DNA of 50,191 bases from Armatimonadota bacterium (GCA_029781035.1 JAKOXK010000071.1:1-50191), one strand, 5' to 3'. Counted from the stretch's first letter, positions 42,242-50,191 are shown. A program made the numbers and translations. The notes: generated by a model from the letters alone, not told the origin.

Positions 42242-42628
42242 ATGCGCTCCCACGTCTCCAGCGGAAGTCCGTTTGAACCTGTCATTGGGTTCTGCCGGGC
42301 TGTCCGTGTCGGCGACCGGGTCTTTGTTTCGGGGACGGCTCCTATCGGCAGCGATGGCAAGACGGCCGGTGTCGGTGACCCTGGCGCCCAAGCCCGACGA
42401 TGTTGGGAGATCGTTGTCGAAGCGCTGTCCAAGCTCGGCGCGAGCCAAGCGGACGTCGTCCGCACGCGGACGTACTTAGTGCGAGCTGAGGACTGGGAGC
42501 CGGTCGGGCGGGTTCACGGCGAGTTCTTTGCGAACGTCCGGCCCGCGAGCACAATGGTCGTGGTCGCCGCGCTTCTCGACCCTGACTGGGTCGTCGAAGT
42601 GGAAGCGGAAGCCGTCGTAGCCGGCTAG
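42242..42628 (+). CDS. RidA family protein (enamine/imine deaminase)
   Basis: A 128-residue member of the YjgF/YER057c/UK114 group. RidA hydrolyses reactive 2-aminoacrylate released by PLP enzymes. Visible motifs: RVGDRVFVSGTAPIGSDG near residue 22, ALSKLGASQADVVRTRTYLV near 62 (with the Arg that binds substrate carboxylate in RidA) and VHGEFFANVRPASTMVVVAA near 90. It starts at ATG 42242, 1 bp after the sucD stop; a longer frame inside sucD is a shadow. The PLP-dependent desulfurase two genes downstream gives a plausible reason for co-expression. Confidence 0.88.
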   Translation: MRSHVSSGSPFEPVIGFCRAVRVGDRVFVSGTAPIGSDGKTAGVGDPGAQARRCWEIVVEALSKLGASQADVVRTRTYLVRAEDWEPVGRVHGEFFANVRPASTMVVVAALLDPDWVVEVEAEAVVAG

Positions 42629-42635
42629 AGGAACG

Positions 42636-43121
42636 ATGTTGATCCAGGTCGTGACCGGTGACCTGCTCGATCAGCCCGTGGATGCAGTCGTCAATCCCTG
42701 GAACCGCAACACGATCCCTTGGTGGCTGTTGCTACCGCAAGGCGTATCTGGCGGGATCAAGCAACGGGCCGGTGCCCAAGTCTTCAAGGAACTAGCCCGA
42801 CATGGCCGGTTGGCACTGGGACAGGCCGTTGCGACTGGGGCCGGAGATCTTCCCTTCAAAGCCATCATCCACGTGGCTGGGATCGACGACCTTTGGACCG
42901 CGAGCGACGCATCGGTTCGCGCGTCGGTCTCGAACGCCGTCCAACTGGCTTGTTCTCTCGGCCTCACCAGCTTGGCGATTCCTCTGATAGGAGCCGGATC
43001 GGGGAGGATGCCCGCCAAGCGGTCCTTGGAGATCATTCTCGCCGAACTCCAGTCTTCAGACGCGCCTTTGTCGGTGATCGTCGTCCTCTATGGACGTCTG
43101 GCGGAGGCCGTCTATGCTTGA
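42636..43121 (+). CDS. Macro domain protein (ADP-ribose/O-acetyl-ADP-ribose binding)
   Basis: A 161-residue stand-alone macro domain: TGDLLDQPVDAVVNPWN at residues 7-23, QGVSGGIKQRAGAQVFKEL near 35, FKAIIHVAGID near 73 and LAIPLIGAGSGRMP near 112. VNPWN replaces the common VNAAN and IPLIGAGSG the common FPAIGTGVYG, so it is a divergent member. Some relatives remove ADP-ribose from proteins or hydrolyse O-acetyl-ADP-ribose. AGAGGAA precedes the ATG. It overlaps the desulfurase gene by 8 bp. Confidence 0.87.
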   Translation: MLIQVVTGDLLDQPVDAVVNPWNRNTIPWWLLLPQGVSGGIKQRAGAQVFKELARHGRLALGQAVATGAGDLPFKAIIHVAGIDDLWTASDASVRASVSNAVQLACSLGLTSLAIPLIGAGSGRMPAKRSLEIILAELQSSDAPLSVIVVLYGRLAEAVYA

Positions 43122-44190
43122 GGCGGCGGCCAACTACTTCGACCATGCGGCCACGTCCCCCGTCTTGCCGGAGGTATTCACCGAGATGCTTCCCTACCTC
43201 TCAGAGGATTTTGGCAATGCCAATTCGCTCCATAGCTGGGGCCAAAGAGCCCGCGCTGCCGTCGAGTTGGCCCGGTCCCGCGTGGCTAGCCTTTTGGGAT
43301 GCTTCCCGGAAGAGGTGTTCTTCACGTCCGGAGCTACGGAGGCGAACAACTGGGTCATGCGTCAGTTCGAAGGACCGAAGATCGCCTACAGCCCCTTTGA
43401 ACACTCGTCGGTGCTGGAAACGGGACGAGCCCTTGGCGCCCGAGTCTTGCCCAACGTTGGCTATGTCGTTTCCGCCCCGGGCGGTTCCACGACGGCCCTG
43501 GTCTCGGTCATGACGGTGAACAACGAAACCGGAGCTGAGCTGGAGGCGCCCAAGATTCCAGGTGCCCTTTGCCACCGGGACGTGACCCAGCAACTGGGCA
43601 AGCTTCCGCTTGATCTGACCGACACCGACTTCGCATCCATGTCGGCCCACAAGCTGGGTGGTCCCAAAGGGGTGGGTGCCCTGTACGCCCGGGGAGGAGG
43701 GCCACTCGAGCCACTCCTCTTCGGAGGCGAACATGAGGGTGGGTACAGGGCCGGAACACTGAATGTGGCTGGAATCGTCGGCTTCGGTGCTGCCTGCGCC
43801 CTCGCAAGCGACGAGATGGTAGAAAGGCTCGAGCGAGCCAAAAGACTCAGGGGAATTCTCCTACAAGCCCTGCACAAAGTCCCAGATTGGCTCGAAAACT
43901 GCCACAATGCGAACTCGCCTTATGTCCTCAGCGTCAGTTTCCTTGGCATCCAGGGCGAGTCTCTTGTCGTGGAAGTTGACGCTAAGGGCTTTGCCGTCAG
44001 TTCAGGCGCTGCCTGCAGTTCCCGATCGACCGAACCCAGCCACGTCCTCACGGCTCTGGGGTATTCCCCGGAACGTGTGCGAGGAACCGTGCGCATCAGT
44101 CTCGGGCCCGGGAACACTGCTGAGAGCACCTGGGCTCTCGGAAAGGCTCTGGAGTCGGCGGCGGCAAAACTGCGAGCGCTTGCCAAATGA
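43114..44190 (+). CDS. Cysteine desulfurase (NifS/IscS-like, class V aminotransferase)
   Basis: A 358-residue PLP enzyme that takes sulfur from cysteine for Fe-S clusters or tRNA thiolation. NYFDHAATSPVLPEV (residues 6-20), SGATEANNW near 71, the PLP Lys in SMSAHKLGGPKGVGALY near 174 and the persulfide Cys in SSGAACSSRSTEPSHVL near 299 are intact. The segment between VNNETGAELE and HRDVTQQLGKLP is about 15 residues shorter than in IscS. ATG 43114 with GGAGG upstream is preferred over ATG 43090. It closes the sucD-ridA-macro-desulfurase unit. No iscU lies nearby. Confidence 0.92.
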   Translation: MLEAAANYFDHAATSPVLPEVFTEMLPYLSEDFGNANSLHSWGQRARAAVELARSRVASLLGCFPEEVFFTSGATEANNWVMRQFEGPKIAYSPFEHSSVLETGRALGARVLPNVGYVVSAPGGSTTALVSVMTVNNETGAELEAPKIPGALCHRDVTQQLGKLPLDLTDTDFASMSAHKLGGPKGVGALYARGGGPLEPLLFGGEHEGGYRAGTLNVAGIVGFGAACALASDEMVERLERAKRLRGILLQALHKVPDWLENCHNANSPYVLSVSFLGIQGESLVVEVDAKGFAVSSGAACSSRSTEPSHVLTALGYSPERVRGTVRISLGPGNTAESTWALGKALESAAAKLRALAK

Positions 44191-44435
44191 CCTTCGGCCT
44201 GAAACCGTGGGACCGTTGCTGGCGTCCCTACATATGGCACGCAATGTGACAAACGAGGTTAGAGCGGCGTCCAAATATTAGAGACCGCAAATATACACGT
44301 TCGTCTGGGTCATTTCGGCCAATGTCCTATATCCTAGATGTCCATCCTTGTTATGAGTGATAGAACGATAGATCGAAGCAGTGGCCTTACAGTGGGGGCC
44401 GCGAACCTGGCGACACGGAGGCCGCTGTAAGAACA
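44191..44435 (+). other. AT-enriched upstream region of the sigma factor gene
   Basis: The 245 bp hold no gene. The stretch 44270-44370 is much more AT-rich than its surroundings and offers several -10-like boxes (TATATC, TAGATG, TAGAAC, TAGATC), typical of a regulated or multiple promoter. I cannot choose one. The start ATG 44436 has only a weak ribosome site (GTAAGAA). Confidence 0.5.
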
Positions 44436-45575
44436 ATGCCTGTGGAAACCACCGGACCGACAACACAAGTGAGACGCGGAAAAGCGATTACAGTGCGGAC
44501 GCACAGCCGGACGGCTTTTGTGGACGCCAATAAGCACATGCTCTTGGACGAGCAAGAGCCTGCCGCCGAGGAACTCCTGGAACTCGAGGAAGTCGAGGAA
44601 GAGGAGGAGATCGAGCAGCAGGCGGTTGCCGATGATTCTGAAGAGCTCGAGATGTGGATGCGGCAAACGCGCCGTGCCCACTTGCTGACCCCTGCCCAAG
44701 AGGAGCACCTGGCCAAGAAGGTGCAGGCGAAGGACTTGGCGGAGGCTGGCAAGTGGTCAAAGGTCGCCGAACTGCTCAATCTGCCGCGCGACCACCAGTT
44801 CACAGATTTTGAGCAAGTGTTGGTCTTCAAGGACGGCGCGGCGTCGAAGCAGCAGCTCATTGAAAGCAACCTGCGGCTCGTTGTCTCCATCGCCAAGAAG
44901 TACAACGCGCGTGGCATTCCCCTCGCTGACCTGATCCAGGAAGGAAACTTGGGATTGATCCGCGCTGTCGAGAAGTTCGACTGGCGCAAGGGCTTCCGGT
45001 TCTCGACCTATGCGACCTGGTGGATCCGCCGGGCCATCGCTCGTGCGATCATCAACCAGGGCCGCACGATCCGCATTCCGGTCTACGTGGCTGAGTTGAT
45101 CAACAAGGTCATGAAGACTGCCAACGCGCTGCAGCAAGAGCTTCACCGCGAACCGACTCCTGAAGAGGTCGCCGAGAAGGTCGGGATGTCGCCCGACCGT
45201 GTGCAAGAGATGCTCCGCGTGGCGATCGAGCCTCTTTCACTTGAGACTCCGGTCGGTGAGAAGGACAACTCTTCCATCGGTGACTTCGTCCCTTCGACGA
45301 ACATGCCGACGCCCACCGACGTGACGTGGTCGCTGATTCGGCGCGAGGAGATCGACTCGATCTTGGGTCGGCTCACAAGTCGCGAGCGAGACGTGGTCCG
45401 GCTCCGGTTTGGTCTCGACGATGGTCGGGCCCGGACTTTGGAGGAGGTCGGCACGGCGCTGAACGTCACTCGAGAGCGGGTGCGGCAGATTGAGTTACGC
45501 GCGATGAAGAAGCTACGCCACATCGGCCAAGAGCTGGCTGCGCAGGGCTTCACGATCACACCGAGCCCGAACTAA
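44436..45575 (+). CDS. rpoD: Primary sigma factor (sigma-70, group 1)
   Basis: A 379-residue RNA polymerase sigma factor. Residues 1-70 lack a recognisable region 1.1 and are instead highly acidic ([20 protein letters not shown]). Region 1.2 ([20 protein letters not shown]) starts near 73. Region 2 has [20 protein letters not shown] near 145, [19 protein letters not shown] near 168 and the -10-reading [18 protein letters not shown] near 191. Region 3 ([20 protein letters not shown]) and region 4 with the -35 helix ([20 protein letters not shown] near 346) follow. The near-perfect regions 2.4 and 4.2 mark it as the housekeeping factor. It is monocistronic with a strong terminator. Confidence 0.95.
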   Translation: MPVETTGPTTQVRRGKAITVRTHSRTAFVDANKHMLLDEQEPAAEELLELEEVEEEEEIEQQAVADDSEELEMWMRQTRRAHLLTPAQEEHLAKKVQAKDLAEAGKWSKVAELLNLPRDHQFTDFEQVLVFKDGAASKQQLIESNLRLVVSIAKKYNARGIPLADLIQEGNLGLIRAVEKFDWRKGFRFSTYATWWIRRAIARAIINQGRTIRIPVYVAELINKVMKTANALQQELHREPTPEEVAEKVGMSPDRVQEMLRVAIEPLSLETPVGEKDNSSIGDFVPSTNMPTPTDVTWSLIRREEIDSILGRLTSRERDVVRLRFGLDDGRARTLEEVGTALNVTRERVRQIELRAMKKLRHIGQELAAQGFTITPSPN

Positions 45576-45600
45576 CAGAGTCCTCGGACATCCCGAGGCG

Positions 45601-45635
45601 AAGCCCGGTGCCTTAGGGCACCGGGCTTTCCTTTC
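45601..45635 (+). terminator. Rho-independent terminator of the sigma factor gene
   Basis: A perfect 12-bp stem (AAGCCCGGTGCC with GGCACCGGGCTT) with tetraloop TTAG, followed by TCCTTTC, 25 bp after the stop. Confidence 0.85.
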
Positions 45636-45655
45636 GCTGCGGATCCGGGCGCGGT

Positions 45656-46759
45656 CTACTTAGTCCGCTTCACCGTCACCGACTGCTTCTGCGTGGTCTT
45701 GCCCATACCGTAGTCGATGTCGGTGGTGTTCTGGAAAGTGATCAACTTAGGCAATCCGGTCCGGATCTCGACCGTTGCCGTTCCCGAGCCCTTGACGATG
45801 AAACTCACCTTCATCTCCTTGGGAGCGTCGGTCGGCATCTTCTGACCGGACTTCGAGCCCAAGTCGGGCATCTTCATCGACATCGATGGGTTGCCGGACA
45901 ACGACATCGAGATCGTGGCGGTCCCAGCCGATGGCTGGATCGATTGAAGTGTGAACGTCGTTGTCAAGTTGGAGTTCTTCCAGGTGGCTCCAGTCATCGG
46001 CATCATGGCCCCGATCACGTCCTTGAAGTCGAGTGAGTGCGTCCACGTGTCGCCAGGCTTGAGCTTCTTGTCGGGGTAGGAGATGCTGAAGAACCCCGTG
46101 TCGAAGTCGAAGCCAGCAATCTTCCCGGTGCCTTTGTCACCCTTGGTGTACTTGAGGTTGGACGGTTTGCCAAACGGATCAATTGTCATCGTGGCGACGG
46201 TTCCCTCGGCTTTTTTCGCCATTTCGGCTTCAGCCTTCTGCACTTGGCCGTCGCCACCGCTGACGGTGATCTTGCTCGACGTGAGTTGGATGTTCGCTTT
46301 GCCGCTCGTCACATCGAGGACTTTGATGTCCGTCACGGTCGCCATCTTGCTTTGCATGCTCCCGCCTTTGGAGCCTGGCATGCTGGCTTCCTGCGAGATG
46401 TCCGAGGCGTACGTCATCGCCGCGCCTTTGTCAAACGCGAACCGCAAGGACATCGGCCCGTTCGCTGAGGCTGTGGACGGAGGAGTGGCTGGAGCCGTAT
46501 CGGACGAAGGAGACGTGGCGTCCGTCGGTGCGGGCGCAGTCGATGGATCACTGGTCGGCGCTTGAGGGGCCCCGGCGGTTGGCGAAGCCTTCGACGCGTC
46601 TGACGTGTCAGCCGTCCCGTTACCAGGCAGTTGTGAAATCGGTTCTGGAGAGTCGTTGGGAGGAGGTGCGACCGCTTCCTGCACTTTGGGCTGGCAGCCT
46701 GCCACGACCAAGATCGCGGCAAGCGAAAGGACGACTGAGACTTGTGGTAGACGCATCAC
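45656..46759 (-). CDS. Lipoprotein with Pro/Thr/Ser-rich linker (DUF6263-like)
   Basis: A 367-residue predicted lipoprotein. The signal peptide ends in a lipobox VVAGC (Cys 22). Residues 23-100 are a disordered Pro/Ala/Ser/Thr linker. The rest is beta-rich (SLRFAFDKGAAMTYASDIS, then KLKPGDTWTHSLDF near 235) and recalls DUF6263-type surface proteins; that assignment is tentative. The start is GTG 46759 with TATAGC exactly 6 bp upstream, although the ligase gene ends only 12 bp before it. It could therefore be read from its own leaderless promoter as well as from the gcv operon. Confidence 0.7.
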   Translation of the reverse strand: MMRLPQVSVVLSLAAILVVAGCQPKVQEAVAPPPNDSPEPISQLPGNGTADTSDASKASPTAGAPQAPTSDPSTAPAPTDATSPSSDTAPATPPSTASANGPMSLRFAFDKGAAMTYASDISQEASMPGSKGGSMQSKMATVTDIKVLDVTSGKANIQLTSSKITVSGGDGQVQKAEAEMAKKAEGTVATMTIDPFGKPSNLKYTKGDKGTGKIAGFDFDTGFFSISYPDKKLKPGDTWTHSLDFKDVIGAMMPMTGATWKNSNLTTTFTLQSIQPSAGTATISMSLSGNPSMSMKMPDLGSKSGQKMPTDAPKEMKVSFIVKGSGTATVEIRTGLPKLITFQNTTDIDYGMGKTTQKQSVTVKRTK

Positions 46760-46765
46760 GTTCTC

Positions 46766-46771
46766 GCTATA
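46766..46771 (-). promoter_or_regulatory. -10-like box 6 bp before GTG 46759
   Basis: TATAGC on the minus strand, between the ligase stop and the lipoprotein start; no ribosome site. Confidence 0.4.
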
Positions 46772-47443
46772 TTACGAGACAGGAACGCCAGAGGGTGCGG
46801 TCCTCCTCAGAAGTTCCTCAAGCGCGCCAGCGAACTGGGCCGCCTCCAATGCGACCCACGACACAGGCGCAGGCGTGTTGAAGACAGTCGCTGGGTCAAC
46901 GAGCGGTCGACCAGCTGGGATGCTTGCTTGAACGAGCACAGCAGTCTGCGACATCCGGAGTGCGCAACCGCAGACCTTCTGCCCCGTGTCAGGTCTGACG
47001 ACATCGTTCGGCGCCACGTGCGCGAAGCAGTCGGCGGTCGGGCCATGGTCAGCCACGAACCGAGTTTCCTCACCCAAGGCAACAGCCACCCCACAGTCCT
47101 GCAAAGCGCTCACGATCAGTTTGACCACGGGCCGGTAAACCTCAGCCACCGAACGTCGTCCGGGTTCTAGGCCGAGTGCGGTGAGCGGCAGTGCCAAGCC
47201 GAGCGTCACGTCGTGTCCGTGCAGGACCGCCTTCCCTCCGGTTGGACGGGAGACCCACGGAACCGGGCACTGATCGACGAGGGCTCGTTGGGGCTGCTGC
47301 GACTTCCCTAGGCTCACCCAAGGTCCGTCCCACGAGTAGACCCGCGCCCCGACCACCCCAGACTCTGCAGCTTCGAACAACTCCCTGTCGCGCGCCATGT
47401 TCGTCGTGCCATCGTTGGCACCTTCTCGGTGGACGCTGGTCAC
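46772..47443 (-). CDS. Lipoate-protein ligase/octanoyltransferase family protein
   Basis: A 223-residue BPL/LplA-type protein that attaches lipoyl or octanoyl groups to carrier lysines such as that of GcvH. Motifs: RVYSWDGPWVSLGKSQQP near residue 34, SRPTGGKAVLHGHDVTLGLA near 65 and TGQKVCGCALRMSQTAVLVQ near 152, which holds the conserved Lys. The start GTG 47443 overlaps the stop of the upstream gene (GTGA); ATG 47398 is an alternative. Its place behind gcvPA-gcvPB strongly suggests that it serves the glycine cleavage system. Confidence 0.82.
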   Translation of the reverse strand: MTSVHREGANDGTTNMARDRELFEAAESGVVGARVYSWDGPWVSLGKSQQPQRALVDQCPVPWVSRPTGGKAVLHGHDVTLGLALPLTALGLEPGRRSVAEVYRPVVKLIVSALQDCGVAVALGEETRFVADHGPTADCFAHVAPNDVVRPDTGQKVCGCALRMSQTAVLVQASIPAGRPLVDPATVFNTPAPVSWVALEAAQFAGALEELLRRTAPSGVPVS

Positions 47444-48024
47444 AGCACTCGTTGATACAGATTGATCCGGTACAGCGTCTTCTTGGGAAGCGATGCCTCA
47501 AAGGCCTGCTTGTTCTCCCAGAACACGAGCCCAAGAACCTCTTCGGCGATGTCGGTGTGCTGGCCTGTCAGGCTGCCCAGGTAGCCAGGAATCAGCCTCA
47601 GCTCTTCGAAGATGTCGTTGATCTCCTTGAGCAGATTGGACTCGTAGCCGAGACCCGAGATCCGGGTGCTGAGAGACACGAAATGCCCGACTTTCGTATC
47701 CTCAAGGCTTAGTCCGGTCTTCTTCCTCACGAAGAAGCGCATGGTGTTCGGGGCCTCGCTCATCAAGTTGGCGAGGATTTCCATCACGGGCGAGCGGACC
47801 ATCGTGTCCCACGCCTTGAGCGAATCCTCTTCCGTTGCAAATTGGACGAGGTTCAGGAATGAAAAGGGGTCGTCGTGCATTTCCCACATGCTTGACGACA
47901 CGAAGCCGGGCACGGCAGAGACGACCTTGACGACCCTGGCCCGCAGGCTCGCCATCCGCTCAAGGTCGATCGTCGCGAAGCGTGCCCGCGTCACGACGAT
48001 CACTTCGGTGCTCTGTTCGCTCAT
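47440..48024 (-). CDS. Protein with two ABM (antibiotic biosynthesis monooxygenase-like) domains
   Basis: A 194-residue protein. Two tandem dimeric alpha-beta barrel units are seen: VVKVVSAVPGFVSSSMWEMH with FSFLNLVQFATEEDSLKAW in the first half, and LRLIPGYLGSLTGQ with VLGLVFWENKQAFEASLP in the second. Such folds act as small cofactor-free oxygenases, haem-binding proteins or stress proteins; no catalytic residue can be assigned here. The start ATG 48024 overlaps the gcvPB stop (ATGA) and the end overlaps the ligase start, so it is an integral part of the gcv operon. Confidence 0.75.
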   Translation of the reverse strand: MSEQSTEVIVVTRARFATIDLERMASLRARVVKVVSAVPGFVSSSMWEMHDDPFSFLNLVQFATEEDSLKAWDTMVRSPVMEILANLMSEAPNTMRFFVRKKTGLSLEDTKVGHFVSLSTRISGLGYESNLLKEINDIFEELRLIPGYLGSLTGQHTDIAEEVLGLVFWENKQAFEASLPKKTLYRINLYQRVL

Positions 48025-49508
48025 GCCGCCCCTGCCGGTTCCGGCGTCGGGGGTTTCCATGTCACGTCTAGGTTCTTCACGGCTGCTGCTTCGTCAAGCC
48101 TACCCACGATCTGCGTGGAAGGCGCATCATGCAGTTTATCAGGATCGCTCTTCGCTTCTTCACAGATCGCGATCAACGCGTCACAGAAGGCGTCGAGGGT
48201 CTCCTTGCACTCCGTCTCAGTCGGCTCAATCATCAGGGCCTCGGGAACGATGAGTGGGAAGTAGTTGGTCGGCGGGTGGAACCCGTAGTCGATCAGGCGC
48301 TTGCTAATGTCGAGAGCGCGGACACCGTTCGCCTTGTAGGGCGTCGCCGTGAGGACGCACTCGTGCATGCACGGTCGGTCATAAGCGGCAGGCAGGTGAT
48401 CTTTCAACCGGGCTTTCACGTAGTTCGCGTTGAGGACCGAGCACCGGCTGATTTCAGGCAGACCTTCCCGACCGTGGGCCAGAAGGAACGTGAGCGCTCT
48501 TACTGCCATAAGGAACTGGCCGTAAAAGCCGCTGACGCGCCCGATACTGAGGGGCCGCGACTGGTCGAGTTCGTACTGGCTTCCGACCTTCTTGATGACC
48601 GGCCCGGGCATGAAAGGTTCCAGGTGCTTCTTGAGTCCGATCGCGCCGCATCCAGGGCCTCCTCCGCCATGAGGAGTGCTGAACGTCTTGTGGAGGTTCA
48701 GGTGCATGCAGTCGAACCCATGGTCGCCTGGCCGGGTCGTGCCGACCATCGCGTTCATGTTCGCACCGTCGCAGAAGACTTGACCACCGCAGGCATGGAC
48801 GATCTCGCAGATGCGCCGGATGTTTGGTTCGAACAGCCCGAGCGTGGAGGGATTGGTGACCATGAACGCGGCCACGTTGTCTTTCGCTTGTCGCTCGAGG
48901 TCGGCCAGGTCTGTATTGCCATCGGCATCGGTCGCCACGTGGGCGACTTCGAAACCGCACCGGGCTGCGCTGGCTGGGTTGGTGCCATGAGCCGAGTCGG
49001 GAACCAGCACGATTCGTCGCTGGGCGCCTTCTCCTCGACTCTCGTGATACGCCTTGATCAGCATTAAGCACGTTAGCTCACCATGGGCGCCAGCGACCGG
49101 CTGCATCGTCATCTCCTCGAAGCCAGTGACCTCCTTGAGGATGTCTTGGACGGTCGCGATGACTTCGAACGCCCCCTGTGCCGAAGACACGGGTTGGAGG
49201 GGGTGGAGCCGGACAAATCCAGTCATTCCTGCCGTCCGTTCATTGACCTTCGGGTTGTACTTCATAGTACATGAGCCGAGGGGATAGAAACCGGTGTCGA
49301 TGCCGTAGTTGATATGGCTCAAGTTGGTGAAGTGCCGGATAAGGTCTAGTTCGGCAATCTCCGGCCATTTCACTTCATTCCGCGTCTTGCCGAGAGCGGT
49401 GTCCCAATCGACTGGTGGAGTGTCGGCCACGGGCAGGTTGCATCCGATGCGACCGGGCGAGGACTTCTCAAAAATCGTCGTTGGGTCAGGGACAGTCTTG
49501 GTCCTCAT
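48021..49508 (-). CDS. gcvPB: Glycine dehydrogenase (decarboxylating) subunit 2
   Basis: A 495-residue PLP subunit of the P-protein, which decarboxylates glycine and passes aminomethyl to lipoylated GcvH. HFTNLSHINYGIDTGFYPLG near residue 59, CTMKYNPKVNE near 82 and the PLP-Lys motif HLNLHKTFSTPHGGGGPGCG near 266 are all present. The two-subunit (PA plus PB) form is the one found in Gram-positive, thermophilic and many deep-branching bacteria. It is separated from gcvPA by a 101-bp gap with a long hairpin. Confidence 0.96.
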   Translation of the reverse strand: MRTKTVPDPTTIFEKSSPGRIGCNLPVADTPPVDWDTALGKTRNEVKWPEIAELDLIRHFTNLSHINYGIDTGFYPLGSCTMKYNPKVNERTAGMTGFVRLHPLQPVSSAQGAFEVIATVQDILKEVTGFEEMTMQPVAGAHGELTCLMLIKAYHESRGEGAQRRIVLVPDSAHGTNPASAARCGFEVAHVATDADGNTDLADLERQAKDNVAAFMVTNPSTLGLFEPNIRRICEIVHACGGQVFCDGANMNAMVGTTRPGDHGFDCMHLNLHKTFSTPHGGGGPGCGAIGLKKHLEPFMPGPVIKKVGSQYELDQSRPLSIGRVSGFYGQFLMAVRALTFLLAHGREGLPEISRCSVLNANYVKARLKDHLPAAYDRPCMHECVLTATPYKANGVRALDISKRLIDYGFHPPTNYFPLIVPEALMIEPTETECKETLDAFCDALIAICEEAKSDPDKLHDAPSTQIVGRLDEAAAVKNLDVTWKPPTPEPAGAA

Positions 49509-49566
49509 GGCTTTTTCGTCTTTCTCTTCGCTGTTTTCTTCCGGTTTTCATTCGATGCGCGTCGAT

Positions 49567-49605
49567 CGTCGTTGTGGGGACTACCGGACAGTCCTCACAA
49601 CGACG
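49567..49605 (-). other. Long hairpin between gcvPA and gcvPB
   Basis: Two 16-bp arms (CGTCGTTGTGGGGACT and AGTCCTCACAACGACG) pair with a single mismatch or wobble around a 7-base loop. On the minus strand it lies 4 bp after the gcvPA stop. No U-run follows, so it is more likely a stabilising, processing or attenuation element than a full terminator. Confidence 0.6.
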
Positions 49606-49609
49606 AATC

Positions 49610-50191
49610 TCATCTCAACGCGGCTTTGAGTCGCTCCGCGAACCGGTCGATCTCGGCTTTGGTCCGCACCTCGGTCACCGCCACGAGCAGGTCGTTCTCC
49701 ATGTTCGGGAAGTACTCGCTTAGCGGCAGACCCGCCAAGATGCCCTCTTCCAAGAGCCGGTCACGGACGCTTGCCGCGTTCTTGGGCAACGTGAGGGTGA
49801 ACTCACCGAAGACTTTGCCCTCGTACTTAAGCTTGGCGCCGGCAGCGGTGAGCTGTTTGATCGCGTACTGGGTGTTCCGAACCGTGGACTCAGCCACACT
49901 TCGAATGCCGTTCTTGCCCATCGCTGACATGTAGACGGTCGCAGCCAACGCCATGAGAGCTTCGTTGGTGCAAATGTTGGACGTGGCCTTCTCGCGCCGG
50001 ATGTCCTGCTCGCGCGTTCGCAGGGTCATCACGTACCCAACGTTGCCATCGTGGTCGGTGGTACGACCAACGATCCTCCCTGGCAACTGGCGGACATATT
50101 CCTTCTTGCACGTGAACAACCCTAGGAGCGGCCCTCCAAACCCCATCGCGATGCCGAGTTGCTGGCCCTCTCCGGTCACCACATCAGCGTC
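49610..50191 (-). CDS. gcvPA: Glycine dehydrogenase (decarboxylating) subunit 1, C-terminal part
   Basis: The 5' end lies beyond the window. The visible 193 residues are the C-terminal part of P-protein subunit 1: DVVTGEGQQLGIAMGFGGP, then GRIVGRTTDHDGNVGYVMTL, EQDIRREKATSNICTNEAL and LTLPKNAASVRDRLLEEGI. It forms the N-terminal-type half of the decarboxylase heterodimer with gcvPB, which follows on the same strand. gcvT and gcvH are not in the window and may lie further upstream. Confidence 0.96.
   Translation of the reverse strand, partial: DADVVTGEGQQLGIAMGFGGPLLGLFTCKKEYVRQLPGRIVGRTTDHDGNVGYVMTLRTREQDIRREKATSNICTNEALMALAATVYMSAMGKNGIRSVAESTVRNTQYAIKQLTAAGAKLKYEGKVFGEFTLTLPKNAASVRDRLLEEGILAGLPLSEYFPNMENDLLVAVTEVRTKAEIDRFAERLKAALR

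Noticed and set aside
44234-44281. A 15-codon mini-frame before the sigma factor as a leader peptide
   Set aside because: No ribosome site, no regulatory residue run and no attenuator hairpin next to it.

Overview
The window is GC-rich bacterial chromosome with dense, mostly short transcription units and no rRNA, tRNA, CRISPR array or insertion sequence that I can see. Two secreted proteins end in PEP-CTERM sorting signals, an oxidoreductase has a twin-arginine signal, there is a Ycf48/sortilin-type beta-propeller protein and a GH29 fucosidase, and the primary sigma factor has an acidic N-terminus. Together these suggest an environmental Gram-negative-type bacterium. My best guess is the Armatimonadota (Fimbriimonadia-like), with Planctomycetota or Acidobacteriota as alternatives. 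This is inference from gene content, not a search result.

Layout. 1-596: the C-terminal half of carbamoyl-phosphate synthase as a free-standing reading frame, divergent from a TAT-exported Gfo/Idh/MocA oxidoreductase, an APH-type kinase, a TIM-barrel-like membrane-anchored protein and a TPR protein (to 6.8 kb). 6.8-11.9 kb: TlpA-type thioredoxin, PilZ-like protein, a TetR regulator with a clear operator coupled to an S41 protease, a 736-bp gene-free stretch, two small hypotheticals and a secretory zinc peptidase. 11.9-20.1 kb: acyl-CoA dehydrogenase, a second thioredoxin-like protein, DUF1801 protein, beta-propeller protein, PEP-CTERM protein, NAD(P)-binding SDR protein and a small membrane protein. 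20.1-26.1 kb: a housekeeping run (acp, ffh, rpsP, khpA, rimM, obgE, nadD, rsfS, TPR/membrane protein) that serves protein targeting, ribosome maturation and NAD synthesis. trmD, usually next to rimM, is absent. 26.1-38.1 kb, minus strand: a chemoreceptor, rpoC, rpoB and a HisB-like protein with lost metal ligands. 38.2-41.2 kb: a secreted hypothetical, alpha-L-fucosidase and a second PEP-CTERM protein. 41.3-45.6 kb: sucD-ridA-macro domain-cysteine desulfurase operon, then the primary sigma factor with a strong terminator. 45.6-50.2 kb, minus strand: gcvPA (partial), gcvPB, a double-ABM protein and a lipoate ligase-like protein, translationally coupled from gcvPB onward, then a lipoprotein.

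The points most worth following are a roughly 100-residue insertion in the RpoC trigger loop, the metal-ligand-poor HisB paralogue upstream of rpoB, the split carB, a Fur-box-like dyad lying between two convergent genes, and a recurrent -10-like hexamer placed 6-7 bp before start codons that points to widespread leaderless mRNAs.
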